DNA of 64,000 nucleotides from Aliarcobacter sp. (lineage in GTDB: Bacteria; Campylobacterota; Campylobacteria; Campylobacterales; Arcobacteraceae), in the NCBI GenBank assembly GCA_028688995.1, contig JAQTXB010000012.1, positions 34,723-98,722 of the forward strand, written 5' to 3'. Numbering within the stretch: the first letter of the stretch is position 1; each line of letters starts with the position of its first letter. Under the pieces are notes generated by a model that was not told where the DNA came from, ran no database searches, and worked only from the letters and a program-made list of their open reading frames with translations. Shown piece by piece: positions 9,242 through 17,690 of this stretch. The position numbers and the translations under genes are program-made.

Positions 9242-10129
9242 TTAGTGCTTAATATCGTTGGCTTTAAAATCATCATATGGATCCATGTGAATATTTATAA
9301 TCCAATCTCTATTTGTATCCAATTTTTCTATTTTATGTTCGATAGAATCACTAGCTTTATGCGCTTCCATTAGTGTAATAAGACAATTAAATACTAAATG
9401 AACTTCAACAAAAGTTTGATTTGCTGCTTCTCTTGTTTTTAATAAATGGTAAGTATTTACTTTATCATTTTGTTCAATAATTGTTTTTATTTTAGAAACA
9501 ATCTCTTCATCAACTGATCTATCTAATAAAACTAAAATACCATCATGTATTAGTTCATAAGCAGAATAGATAATATATAAAGCAATTCCACCCCCAACAA
9601 ATACGTCAATGATTTCATAACCTGTAAGACTTACAAGTATTAAAGAGACTAAAACAGCACCATTACTAAATACGTCTGTTTTATAATGAAGTGCATCTGC
9701 TTTAATAACCATTGAATTAGTTTTTTTTGCAATGTAACTTAGATAAAGAACTAATGAAATTGTAATAATTAAAGATATAAGCATAACGATTATTGAAGTT
9801 TCTAGTAATTGAGAAACTTCATTACTTAGAGCTTTTTTAACAGCTTGATAAAGTAAAAAAAGACCAGAAATAGTAATGATTGTACCTTCAATTACTGAGG
9901 CTAAGGCTTCAATTTTTCCTCTTCCATAATTAAAAGTTTTGTCAGCTGGTTTTTCTGAGTTTGAAATTGCAAAGTAGTTGAATATAGATACGAACATATC
10001 TAGAACTGAGTCAATGGCAGATGCAAGAACTGCAACTGAACCACTGGCAAAGCCAATAACGAGTTTTATTAGTGTAAGTACCGCTGCAACACTAGATGAA
10101 ACAACGGTAGCTTTTTTTTGAGGAGTCAT
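9242..10129 (-). CDS. Cation diffusion facilitator (FieF/CzcD-type) metal efflux protein
   Basis: 295 residues with about six TM helices in the first 200 and a cytoplasmic C-terminal ferredoxin-like domain ending in a His-containing tail. The metal-site motifs DSVLDMF (TM2) and HYKTDVFSNGAVL (TM5) match the DxxxD/HxxxD zinc-iron site of FieF-like transporters. It exports divalent cations (Zn, Fe, Cd or Mn) in exchange for protons. Its ATG overlaps the stop of the aminotransferase gene by one base, so the two are likely co-transcribed. The 48-nt gap to the phosphodiesterase fusion gene means the signalling operon could be read from the same promoter. Confidence 0.92.
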   Translation of the reverse strand: MTPQKKATVVSSSVAAVLTLIKLVIGFASGSVAVLASAIDSVLDMFVSIFNYFAISNSEKPADKTFNYGRGKIEALASVIEGTIITISGLFLLYQAVKKALSNEVSQLLETSIIVMLISLIITISLVLYLSYIAKKTNSMVIKADALHYKTDVFSNGAVLVSLILVSLTGYEIIDVFVGGGIALYIIYSAYELIHDGILVLLDRSVDEEIVSKIKTIIEQNDKVNTYHLLKTREAANQTFVEVHLVFNCLITLMEAHKASDSIEHKIEKLDTNRDWIINIHMDPYDDFKANDIKH

Positions 10130-11298
10130 TATTTGTTTTCTACAAACTCTTTAATTCTTTTGATTCCCTCTTGAATTGTTGCTAAATCTGTAGCAAAAGA
10201 GAATCTTACATAACCTTCAGTTCCAAAAGCAAGTCCAGGAACTAAAGCAACACCTTTTTGCTCTAATAAATCAGCACAAAATTTCATAGAATCATTTGTT
10301 ACTTCTTGAATATTTACAAAAAGATAAAATGCACCATCTGGGTCAATAGTTGATAACCCTTTTATTGCATTAAAAGATGCAACAGCAATATTTTTTCTTT
10401 TTTCAAATTCAACTCTCATCATCTCAATAGTTTCATCAGCATCACCTTCAAGTGCAGGAATAGCTGCATATTGAGTCATAGTGTTAATATTTGAAGTAAC
10501 TTGACCTTGAAGTTTTGTTAAAGCTTTTGCAAGTGCTGCATTTGGAGTTGCAATATATCCAAATCTCCATCCAGTCATTGCTACAGCTTTACTTAAACCG
10601 TTGATAGTTACAGTTCTATTGAACATATCTTCACTAACTTGTGCAGCTGCTGTAAATTTTTTACCGTTGTACATGATTTTTTCATACATTTCATCAGAAA
10701 ATACAATAATATCAGTACCTTTTAAAACTTCACCAAGTGCAAGTAACTCTTCTTTAGAATAAACAGAACCAGTTGGGTTTGATGGAGTATTTAAAAGTAA
10801 TACTTTTGTTTTTGGTGTAATAGCAGCTTTTAATTGTGCTGGTGTAATTTTGAAATCTGTTGAATCATCAGTTTCAATAAATACAGGAACACCATCTGAA
10901 AATTTTACTTGTTCAGGATATGTAACCCAATAAGGTGCTGGAATAATTACTTCATCACCATTTTCAATTAAAACTTGAAATAGGTTAAATAATGAATGTT
11001 TTGCACCATTACTTATAACAATACCATCTAATTTATATTCTAAACCGTGGTCTTTTTTTAGTTTGTTAATAATTGCTTGCTTGGTAGCGATAATACCCTC
11101 AACTGCTGTATATTTAGTATGTCCTTCATTAATAGCTTTAATAGCAGCTTGTTTAATAATTTCTGGAGTATCAAAGTCAGGTTCACCTGCACTAAAACTT
11201 AGTATATCTTTACCTTGAGCTTTAAGCTCTCTACCTAAGGCAGTAATTGCCATAGTAACCGATGGAGACAGAGTTTCCATTCTGTTTGCAATTTTCAT
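10129..11298 (-). CDS. aspC: Pyridoxal-phosphate aspartate aminotransferase (class I)
   Basis: About 389 residues from the ATG at 11298, which has GAGGG just upstream; a longer in-frame start at 11325 adds MLILLREML and lacks support. The fold-type I features are complete: SAGEPDFDTP near the start, NAPSNPTG-like LLNTPSNPTGSVY, SDEMYEK, and the PLP lysine motif SKAVAMTGWRFGY. It interconverts aspartate and 2-oxoglutarate with oxaloacetate and glutamate; subfamily 1-beta enzymes of this type can also use aromatic or other substrates, so the gene symbol is provisional. Next gene downstream is the CDF transporter, with no obvious functional tie. Confidence 0.88.
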   Translation of the reverse strand: MKIANRMETLSPSVTMAITALGRELKAQGKDILSFSAGEPDFDTPEIIKQAAIKAINEGHTKYTAVEGIIATKQAIINKLKKDHGLEYKLDGIVISNGAKHSLFNLFQVLIENGDEVIIPAPYWVTYPEQVKFSDGVPVFIETDDSTDFKITPAQLKAAITPKTKVLLLNTPSNPTGSVYSKEELLALGEVLKGTDIIVFSDEMYEKIMYNGKKFTAAAQVSEDMFNRTVTINGLSKAVAMTGWRFGYIATPNAALAKALTKLQGQVTSNINTMTQYAAIPALEGDADETIEMMRVEFEKRKNIAVASFNAIKGLSTIDPDGAFYLFVNIQEVTNDSMKFCADLLEQKGVALVPGLAFGTEGYVRFSFATDLATIQEGIKRIKEFVENK

Positions 11299-11380
11299 TA
11301 GCATTTCCCTCAATAAAATTAACATTATATTTTTGATATAATAGTGCGGGATTTTACCAAATAATTACTTAAGGAAAAGT

Positions 11381-11974
11381 TTGAGTTTTCAAATTGAAAT
11401 AAATCAAAGATTAGTAACCGTTCAGTTAGAGAAAAAAAGAAACATTAAACATGTATATCTTAGGGTTTTAAGTCCAAACTTAATTCAAATAAAAACAAAT
11501 ATTTATTATACATTATATGATGCAAAAAATTTAATTGAAAAAAAAATGGATTGGATAGAGAGCTCAATTATTAGGCTTGAAACAAAATATGTAAATGAAG
11601 ATGAATTTTTATATTTGGGTGTTAGAAAAAAATTAGAAGATTTTAAAATTAAAAATATAGATAATTTTTACAAAAAAGAGATTTTAAAATATTTACCAAA
11701 TTTAGTAGAGACATATGCAAAAAAAATGAATCTAATGCCTACTTCAATAAAATATAGAAAAAATAAAAGAACATGGGGTTCTTGTAACTATAAAAATGGT
11801 TTAAATTTTAATATTTTATTAATGAAATTTCCTATAGAACTTATGGAATATGTAGTTATTCATGAATTAGCTCATATTCAACATAAAAATCATTCAAAAA
11901 GATTTTGGAATTTGGTAGAAAAGTTTTGTCCAGATTATAAACAAAGGGAAAAAATATTTAAGAATTTCTTATAA
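11381..11974 (+). CDS. YgjP-like (M48-type) metallopeptidase
   Basis: 197 residues starting at a TTG (11381) with AAGGA about eight bases upstream. The C-terminal region carries HELAHIQHKNHSKRFW, matching the zinc motif HExxH plus downstream His of the YgjP/DUF45 (SprT-like) family. Two preceding blocks, KNKRTWGSC and ELMEYVVIHELAH, are also typical. No membrane segment or signal peptide is visible, so it is probably cytoplasmic. Biological role of the family is poorly known; E. coli YgjP is tied to nucleotide metabolism only by annotation. Its 3' end overlaps the convergent DciA-like gene by 17 nt. Confidence 0.88.
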   Translation: MSFQIEINQRLVTVQLEKKRNIKHVYLRVLSPNLIQIKTNIYYTLYDAKNLIEKKMDWIESSIIRLETKYVNEDEFLYLGVRKKLEDFKIKNIDNFYKKEILKYLPNLVETYAKKMNLMPTSIKYRKNKRTWGSCNYKNGLNFNILLMKFPIELMEYVVIHELAHIQHKNHSKRFWNLVEKFCPDYKQREKIFKNFL

Positions 11975-12374
11975 TTTCTCTTATTTTTTCAAATTTTTTG
12001 AATATATATTCATCTTTCGCTTTATTCTCAAAAATGCCATAAGCTCTTTCCGTATATAGGGGAATTGGCTCTTTTGGGGATTCTTTTTTTTCAATTACAT
12101 TTGTAATAAAAAATCCAATATCTTCAACATTCGCAATCTTGAAATTTTTTAATAATGATTTTATATCTGCTTTGTTATACTCAAATTCCATTTTATAAAC
12201 AGGATGGGTTAATACAAAATATAAAGTTTGATTTTTTACATAAGCAAACTTCACTCCTTTTTTTAATTTTAAAGGAAGAACTTCTATAAACTTTTTTATT
12301 AAAAAAGATGTATTAATCTTACTGAATTCAGGATTATTTTTAAGATGACTAAGTATTTCATTAATTTTTTTCAT
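11958..12374 (-). CDS. DciA-like (DUF721) protein, provisional
   Basis: 138 residues, basic, soluble. The first 95 residues fit the DUF721 pattern: a short helix (MKKINEILSHLKN), then strands with LKKGVKFAYVKNQTLYFVLTHPVYKMEFEYNK. DciA proteins load the replicative helicase in bacteria that lack DnaC, which would suit Campylobacterota, but similarity at this level is weak. The C-terminal 40 residues are charged. It is convergent with the YgjP-like gene (17-nt overlap) and its 5' end is overlapped on the opposite strand by the start of a small lipoprotein gene. Confidence 0.55.
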   Translation of the reverse strand: MKKINEILSHLKNNPEFSKINTSFLIKKFIEVLPLKLKKGVKFAYVKNQTLYFVLTHPVYKMEFEYNKADIKSLLKNFKIANVEDIGFFITNVIEKKESPKEPIPLYTERAYGIFENKAKDEYIFKKFEKIREIIRNS

Positions 12375-12494
12375 GGGCTAATTATAGCAGGTTTTATATT
12401 ATCATTCAGTGGTTGTGGTTACAAAGATGATCCAAAATATATTAAACATGATTCTTCAACAGAACAAAATAGTAATAATATTTCAAAACAATGA
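12345..12494 (+). CDS. Small LptM-like lipoprotein (49 aa)
   Basis: An in-frame ATG at 12345 opens a 49-codon gene ending TGA at 12492-12494, overlapping the nadB ATG in an ATGA arrangement. The peptide has a hydrophobic start (FFHGLIIAGFILSF) followed by SGCGYKDDPKY and an Asn/Ser/Gln-rich tail. A short hydrophobic segment, a lipobox-type SGC and then GYK closely resembles LptM/YifL-type lipoproteins (CGxKGxxY), which help mature the LPS translocon LptD. The residue at -3 of the Cys is Phe, which is unusual. Its first 30 bases lie antisense to the DciA-like gene. Coupling to nadB supports expression. Confidence 0.6.
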   Translation: MTKYFINFFHGLIIAGFILSFSGCGYKDDPKYIKHDSSTEQNSNNISKQ

Positions 12495-13942
12495 TTTACG
12501 ATTACATAATAATAGGTACAGGAGTTGCTGGGCTTAATGCCGCTAGATTAATTCCGAAAGATAAAAGAGTATTAATTTTATGCAAAATGTCAACATGGAA
12601 TTGTAATACTTTTTGGGCTCAAGGTGGAATTGCGAGTGCAGTTGATGAATCAGACATTCCAACACATATAAAAGATACTCTAACTGCAGGTGTAAATTAT
12701 AATGACAAAGTTGCCGTTGAGCTTTTAAGTAAAAAATCAGTTTCTGTTATTAAAAATTTAATAGCAGATGGGATGAAATTTGACTTAAATGATAATGGTG
12801 AATTAGCATATACAAAAGAAGCAGCTCATAGCAGAAACAGAATTCTTCATGCTGATGGTGACGCTACTGGTAGAATGATGCACATTTTTTTACTTGAACA
12901 TTGTCCCCATGCAATAGTAACTCAAGCAGTTGTTTGTGATTTATTAATAAAAGATGATATTTGTTATGGTGTTCAATATTTTACAAATGAAACAACTCAA
13001 AAAGTAGCTTATGCTCATACTACAATTATTGCTAGTGGTGGAGTAGGTTCAATTTATAGATACCATACAAATTCAACTGCAAATGCAGGTGAAATTCAAG
13101 GAATTATTGCTGAAAAAGGACTTCCACTTAAAGATATGGAAATGATGCAATTTCATCCAACAGTTATAAGAGGAACCACATTTGCACGAAAACCTTTATT
13201 ATCTGAAGCCCTAAGAGGTGAGGGTGCTTATATTGTTGATGATAATGGATATAGATTTTTATTTGATTATCACAAAGATGGTGAGTTAGCACCAAGGGAT
13301 GTTGTTAGTCGTTCTATTTTTGATTACAATAAAAAAACAGGATTAAATGTATATCTATCTTTTGAAACATTTGAAAAAAAAGCATTTAAAAAGAGATTCC
13401 CAAATATTTACTCAAATTTAAAAGAGTTAGGTTACGATTTACCATTTGAAAGAGTTCCTATTAGTCCAGCATTTCACTATTCAATGGGTGGAATTGAGAC
13501 AACTTTAGATGCAAAAGTAAAAGGAATGAAAAACCTTTATGCAATTGGAGAAGCTGCATGTACTGGTGTTCATGGAGCAAATAGATTAGCTTCAAACTCT
13601 TTACTTGAAGGTTTAGTTTTCTCAGAAATTGCAGTTGAAGACTCTTTAAAAAATGATTTTAAAATAAAAAAAGAAAATTATGATAAACCAATTATCAATT
13701 ATGTAAGAAATCAAGCAATAGATAAAGATTTAAAAGACAATTTAAGGGAAATGATGTGGACTCACGCTTCAATAGTAAGAGACCCAAAAACTCTTCAAAC
13801 TACATTAGATACGATAGAGAGTTACCTTAAATTGAATGTAGGTAGATTACTTTATTTAAGGCTACTTACGGCAAAATCCATTTTGAAATCTGCGCTAGAG
13901 CGAAAAAAATCTCTTGGCGCACACTATATTAAGGAGAATTAA
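12491..13942 (+). CDS. nadB: L-aspartate oxidase
   Basis: 483 residues. The N-terminal FAD-binding motif IIIGTGVAGLNAA is followed by the succinate dehydrogenase/fumarate reductase-type flavoprotein blocks: WAQGGIASAVD, LHADGDATGRMM, MEMMQFHPTV, ALRGEGAYIVD, DVVSRSIFD, HYSMGGIETTLDA and GANRLASNSLLEGLVF. It oxidises aspartate to iminoaspartate, the first step of NAD synthesis together with quinolinate synthase. The nadA gene is not in the window. It overlaps the small lipoprotein upstream by 4 nt and nhaD downstream by one base, so the three may form a transcription unit. Somewhat shorter than E. coli NadB (540 aa). Confidence 0.95.
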   Translation: MIYDYIIIGTGVAGLNAARLIPKDKRVLILCKMSTWNCNTFWAQGGIASAVDESDIPTHIKDTLTAGVNYNDKVAVELLSKKSVSVIKNLIADGMKFDLNDNGELAYTKEAAHSRNRILHADGDATGRMMHIFLLEHCPHAIVTQAVVCDLLIKDDICYGVQYFTNETTQKVAYAHTTIIASGGVGSIYRYHTNSTANAGEIQGIIAEKGLPLKDMEMMQFHPTVIRGTTFARKPLLSEALRGEGAYIVDDNGYRFLFDYHKDGELAPRDVVSRSIFDYNKKTGLNVYLSFETFEKKAFKKRFPNIYSNLKELGYDLPFERVPISPAFHYSMGGIETTLDAKVKGMKNLYAIGEAACTGVHGANRLASNSLLEGLVFSEIAVEDSLKNDFKIKKENYDKPIINYVRNQAIDKDLKDNLREMMWTHASIVRDPKTLQTTLDTIESYLKLNVGRLLYLRLLTAKSILKSALERKKSLGAHYIKEN

Positions 13943-15318
13943 TGTTTAAAGTTTTAATGACTTTACTGTTAGGTTCATTATCATTATTCGCATCAACAAG
14001 TCCAGAAGCGATTCCAGATATAACTATGACTTGGGTAGGATTTGCCTCACTATTAATATTTTTAGTTGGATATTATTTAGTTGCTGCAGAAGAAAAATAT
14101 GGAATTGATAAAGCAAAACCTGCTTTATTTATTGGTACATTTATGTTTATTTTGATTGCTATATATTATAGTTTAAATGACTTAGATATGAATCTTGTTC
14201 ATGTTCAAGCTCAACATTTAATTTTAGAAATTGCTGAAATTTTCTTCTTCTTATTTGTGGCAATGACATATATTGAATCACTATTACATATGGGAGTTTT
14301 TGATAGATTAAAATATAATCTAATCTCAAAAGGTTATACATATAGAAAACTGTTTTGGGTAACTGGATTTTTAGCATTCTTTATCTCACCAGTTGCTGAT
14401 AACTTAACTACAGCTCTTATTTTATCAACTGTTTTAATTACAATTGAAAAATCAAGAAAAGACTTTTTAGTTCCAGGTGCAATTAATATTGTTGTTGCTG
14501 CAAATGCTGGTGGTGCTTGGTCTCCATTTGGTGATATTACAACACTTATGGCTTGGGCAGCTGGAAAAGGTCAATTTTCAGATTTCTTATATTTATTCCC
14601 AGCTGCAGTTCTTGGATATTTTGTAACAGCATTTTTATTATCTAGATTTGTACCAAAAGTTGTTCCAGCTTTTGATGCTTCAAAAGAGAAACAACCAAAA
14701 ATGGCTGAGGGTGCAAAAGTAGTTATGTTACTTGGAGTATTAACAATTGTTTGTGCTGTATTATCTCATCAAGTTTTACATCTACCTGCAATGTGGGGAA
14801 TGATGTTTGGTTTATCATTACTTAAAGTTTATGCTTATGGACTTAAAAGAAAATATGGTGATGAACATTTCAATATTTTCCACTCAATGGCAAAAATTGA
14901 AAATAATACGTTAATGTTCTTCTTTGGTATTTTAGCAGCAGTTGGTGCATTATATTTCATTGGATGGTTAGCTTTAGCATCAGTTGTTTATGATCCTTCA
15001 GTTTTAGGACCAACTTGGTCAAATATTGGAGTTGGATTTTTATCAGCAATTGTAGATAATGTTCCAGTTATGAGTGCGATTCTAAAAGCAAATCCTGAAA
15101 TGGGTGTTGACCAATGGATGCTAGTAACTATGACAGCTGGAATTGGAGGTTCTTTAATCTCTTTTGGTAGTGCAGCTGGTGTTGGTGTTATGGGGAAAAT
15201 GCATGGTATTTATACATTTGGTTCTCACATGAAATACTCTTGGACTATTTTACTTGGATATATTGTATCTGTAAGTATTTGGTATTTCCAATATCATATA
15301 TTAGGTATTACTCATTAA
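13942..15318 (+). CDS. nhaD: Na+/H+ antiporter NhaD
   Basis: 458 residues with a short N-terminal hydrophobic leader (LMTLLLGSLSLFA) and about 11-12 further TM helices. Conserved NhaD blocks include FFISPVADNLTTALILSTV, ANAGGAWSPFGDITTLMAW, and SAIVDNVPVMSAI, where the acidic residues in the membrane (Asp in PVADN, GDITT and IVDNVP) are those expected for ion transport. It exports Na+ or Li+ in exchange for protons across the inner membrane. ATG overlaps the nadB stop by one base. A strong terminator follows about 20 bases downstream. Confidence 0.93.
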   Translation: MFKVLMTLLLGSLSLFASTSPEAIPDITMTWVGFASLLIFLVGYYLVAAEEKYGIDKAKPALFIGTFMFILIAIYYSLNDLDMNLVHVQAQHLILEIAEIFFFLFVAMTYIESLLHMGVFDRLKYNLISKGYTYRKLFWVTGFLAFFISPVADNLTTALILSTVLITIEKSRKDFLVPGAINIVVAANAGGAWSPFGDITTLMAWAAGKGQFSDFLYLFPAAVLGYFVTAFLLSRFVPKVVPAFDASKEKQPKMAEGAKVVMLLGVLTIVCAVLSHQVLHLPAMWGMMFGLSLLKVYAYGLKRKYGDEHFNIFHSMAKIENNTLMFFFGILAAVGALYFIGWLALASVVYDPSVLGPTWSNIGVGFLSAIVDNVPVMSAILKANPEMGVDQWMLVTMTAGIGGSLISFGSAAGVGVMGKMHGIYTFGSHMKYSWTILLGYIVSVSIWYFQYHILGITH

Positions 15319-15338
15319 TAGCTAATAAATTTAGAATA

Positions 15339-15377
15339 AAAAGGGCTGTTAGGATTTTTCCTAATGGCCCTTTTTTA
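15339..15377 (+). terminator. Rho-independent terminator after nhaD
   Basis: AAGGGC...TTAGG (from 15341) pairs with CCTAA...GCCC (15360-15370) around a short ATTTTT loop, followed by a run of Ts. This cleanly ends the lipoprotein-nadB-nhaD unit. Confidence 0.85.
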
Positions 15378-15472
15378 ATTTAACCATTTTTTTACAACTT
15401 TTTAGATAAAATATTAGATTAAAATTTGTAATATTCAAGCACAATAGTGTGAAATATGAAGGAAAACAATAT

Positions 15473-17008
15473 ATGAAACATGTCCCAATCGTAGTATTAG
15501 ATTTTGGTAGTCAATATACTCAAATCATTGCTAGAAAACTAAGAGAAGCTGGTGTTTATTCTGAAATAGTACCTTATAGTGAGAGTATTGAAGATATCAT
15601 GGCTAGAACTCCAAAAGGTATTATTCTTTCTGGTGGTCCTGCTTCTGTTTATGCTAAAGATGCTTATCATCCTGATACTACAATCTTTGATTTAGGTCTT
15701 CCAATTTTAGGTATTTGTTATGGAATGCAGTTAATTTCTCAACATTTTGGTGGAAGTGTAATTCCTGCTGATCATCATGAATATGGAAAAGCTAGATTAA
15801 AATTTGAAGTTGAAAATCCAATTTTCAAAGACACAACAGATGGTCAAATTGTTTGGATGTCTCACGGTGATAGAGTAGAAAATATTCCAGCTGGATTTGA
15901 AAGAATTGCAACAAGTGAGAACTCACCATTTGCTGCTATTGCAGATACAGAAAGAAATATTTATGCATTCCAATTTCATCCAGAAGTTTACCACTCAGAT
16001 GAGGGAAGTAAACTATTAAAAAACTTTGCAAAACATATTTGTGAATGTGAATCAACTTGGAATATGGGTTCTTTTGCAAAAGAGCAAATTAAAAATATTA
16101 AAGATAAAGTTGGAAATAAAAAAGTTCTTTGTGGAGTTTCAGGAGGAGTAGATAGCTCAGTAGTTGCTACACTTTTAGCTGAAGCAATTGGTTCACAAGT
16201 TATTCCTGTATTTGTTGATAATGGATTATTAAGAGCAAATGAGAGAGAACAAGTTGAAGCAATGTTCAAGGCTCGTGGTGTAAAACTAATCACTGTAGAT
16301 GCAAGTGAAGAGTTTTTAACAAAATTAGCAGGGGTAACTGACCCTGAAACAAAAAGAAAAATCATCGGTGAAACATTTATCGAAGTATTTGATAAAGAAG
16401 CGAAAAAACATGATGGTATTGAGTTCTTAGCACAAGGTACACTTTATACAGATGTTATTGAATCAGTATCTGTAAAAGGTCCTTCAAAAACTATCAAATC
16501 TCATCACAATGTTGGTGGACTTCCTGATTGGATGAAATTTGAATTAATTGAACCTCTAAGAGAAATCTTCAAAGATGAAGTTAGAGCTTTAGGATTAGAA
16601 TTAGGATTACCAGCATCTATGATAGGAAGACATCCTTTCCCTGGACCTGGACTTGCTATTAGAATTATGGGAGATGTAAATAAACCTGATTTAACAATTC
16701 TTAGAAAAGCTGATACTATTATGTTAGATGTATTACATGCAACTGGTTACTATGACAAAACATGGCAAGCATTTACAGTATTATTAAACGTAAAATCTGT
16801 TGGAGTTATGGGTGATAATAGAACTTATGACAACACAGTATGTGTAAGAATAGTAGAAGCAACAGATGGAATGACAGCAACATTTGCACATATTCCACAT
16901 GAAATATTAGAAACAATCTCTAGAAGAATCATCAACGAAGTTGATGGAATCAACAGAGTAGTTTATGATATATCATCAAAACCACCAGCAACTATCGAGT
17001 GGGAATAA
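15473..17008 (+). CDS. guaA: GMP synthase (glutamine-hydrolysing)
   Basis: 511 residues from the ATG at 15473, which has AAGGA about nine bases upstream; a GTG at 15449 would add MKYEGKQY and is less likely. The N-terminal class I glutamine amidotransferase domain starts [15 protein letters not shown], has the nucleophile Cys in GICYGMQL, and His-Glu in FHPEV. The ATP pyrophosphatase domain has the P-loop [11 protein letters not shown]. The C-terminal dimerisation domain carries [16 protein letters not shown] and ends KPPATIEWE, the normal GuaA terminus. It converts XMP to GMP. Full length, no anomalies. Confidence 0.98.
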   Translation: MKHVPIVVLDFGSQYTQIIARKLREAGVYSEIVPYSESIEDIMARTPKGIILSGGPASVYAKDAYHPDTTIFDLGLPILGICYGMQLISQHFGGSVIPADHHEYGKARLKFEVENPIFKDTTDGQIVWMSHGDRVENIPAGFERIATSENSPFAAIADTERNIYAFQFHPEVYHSDEGSKLLKNFAKHICECESTWNMGSFAKEQIKNIKDKVGNKKVLCGVSGGVDSSVVATLLAEAIGSQVIPVFVDNGLLRANEREQVEAMFKARGVKLITVDASEEFLTKLAGVTDPETKRKIIGETFIEVFDKEAKKHDGIEFLAQGTLYTDVIESVSVKGPSKTIKSHHNVGGLPDWMKFELIEPLREIFKDEVRALGLELGLPASMIGRHPFPGPGLAIRIMGDVNKPDLTILRKADTIMLDVLHATGYYDKTWQAFTVLLNVKSVGVMGDNRTYDNTVCVRIVEATDGMTATFAHIPHEILETISRRIINEVDGINRVVYDISSKPPATIEWE

Positions 17009-17110
17009 TTTCTAACAATTTTCACGCATCTTTCACCAAAGTTTGGCTCGATGTACTTGTAGTACACCTTCGCCAAACTTTGGCAAAATCTACATAAAAC
17101 TTGTTAGAAA
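17009..17110. repeat. Nested inverted-repeat element, about 100 bp
   Basis: The segment starts one base after the guaA stop. Outer arms TTTCTAACAA (17009-17018) and TTGTTAGAAA (17101-17110) are perfect 10-base inverted repeats. Inside, CCAAAGTTTGGC (17036-17047) pairs perfectly with GCCAAACTTTGG (17072-17083). Inside that, TGTAC (17052-17056) pairs with GTACA (17062-17066). No coding frame is evident. It could act as a terminator for guaA, or be a non-autonomous repeat (MITE-like) element; the defined outer ends favour the latter. Identity is inference. Confidence 0.7.
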
Positions 17111-17127
17111 TGTTAAAAATCCATATT

Positions 17128-17595
17128 TTATTTTTTAAACCATTCTTTAGAATAAAATGAATAAACATTATTTATTATTTCTTCAATATCTCTATTATCA
17201 ATTAGAATTTTTACTATAGGTCCTTTGTCAATATTTAATATATTATCAATATTTTTCCAAGTGTCAAAATTTTCATTATGCACAATATTAGTGGTAATTG
17301 GTCTTAAATGTTTTATTCCATTACAAATTTTTCTTACTATTCCAAAATCATCATACTCATATATTTTTTTTGAGAATGCTTCTTCTTCATTTTTTGGTTC
17401 AATATTTATCATTTGTTGTGTTTTTTTATCCCATTTTTCTGTTTTATATTCTGGTGCAATCCACTCTCTTAAATGATTTAGACTCATTATAATGAAAAAT
17501 AATTGTTCTATACTTTTTTCTTCTGATTGTTTGTATTTTGTTATTGATATGCCAATTTGTGCATATAGTTCGTGATAAGAAAGATTAAAACTCAT
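17128..17595 (-). CDS. Hypothetical protein, 155 aa
   Basis: I take the ATG at 17595, preceded by AAGGATA. The upstream in-frame start at 17676 would read through a palindromic repeat and is rejected. The protein is soluble and predicted mostly helical, starting MSFNLSYHELYAQIGISIT. It contains NHLREWIAPEYK and KICNGIKHLRP, resembling small proteins of unknown role in which an NGxKH motif recurs. No catalytic signature is recognised. It lies between two repeats and selO, on the same strand as selO and downstream of it, with the palindrome in between. Confidence 0.6.
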   Translation of the reverse strand: MSFNLSYHELYAQIGISITKYKQSEEKSIEQLFFIIMSLNHLREWIAPEYKTEKWDKKTQQMINIEPKNEEEAFSKKIYEYDDFGIVRKICNGIKHLRPITTNIVHNENFDTWKNIDNILNIDKGPIVKILIDNRDIEEIINNVYSFYSKEWFKK

Positions 17596-17649
17596 TTTAA
17601 AAGTATCCTTAATAAATGTATAAAAATTATTATACTTAATTTTTCTTCG

Positions 17650-17671
17650 TTCCCAAGCTCTAGCTTGGGAA
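17650..17671. repeat. REP-like perfect palindrome
   Basis: TTCCCAAGCT (17650-17659) and AGCTTGGGAA (17662-17671) form a 10-bp stem with a 2-base centre. The wider form, GTTCCCAAGCTcyAGCTTGGGAA, is one I recognise as a palindrome scattered between genes in many unrelated bacteria. When translated it yields the artefact peptide HSQARAWER, seen at the false N-terminus of the neighbouring gene. Confidence 0.75.
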
Positions 17672-17690
17672 TGCATAAATTAAATCCCTT

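Noticed and set aside
17596..17676. N-terminal extension MHSQARAWERRK of the 17128 gene
   Set aside because: It translates the palindromic repeat at 17650-17671; the ATG at 17595 has a proper AAGGATA site.
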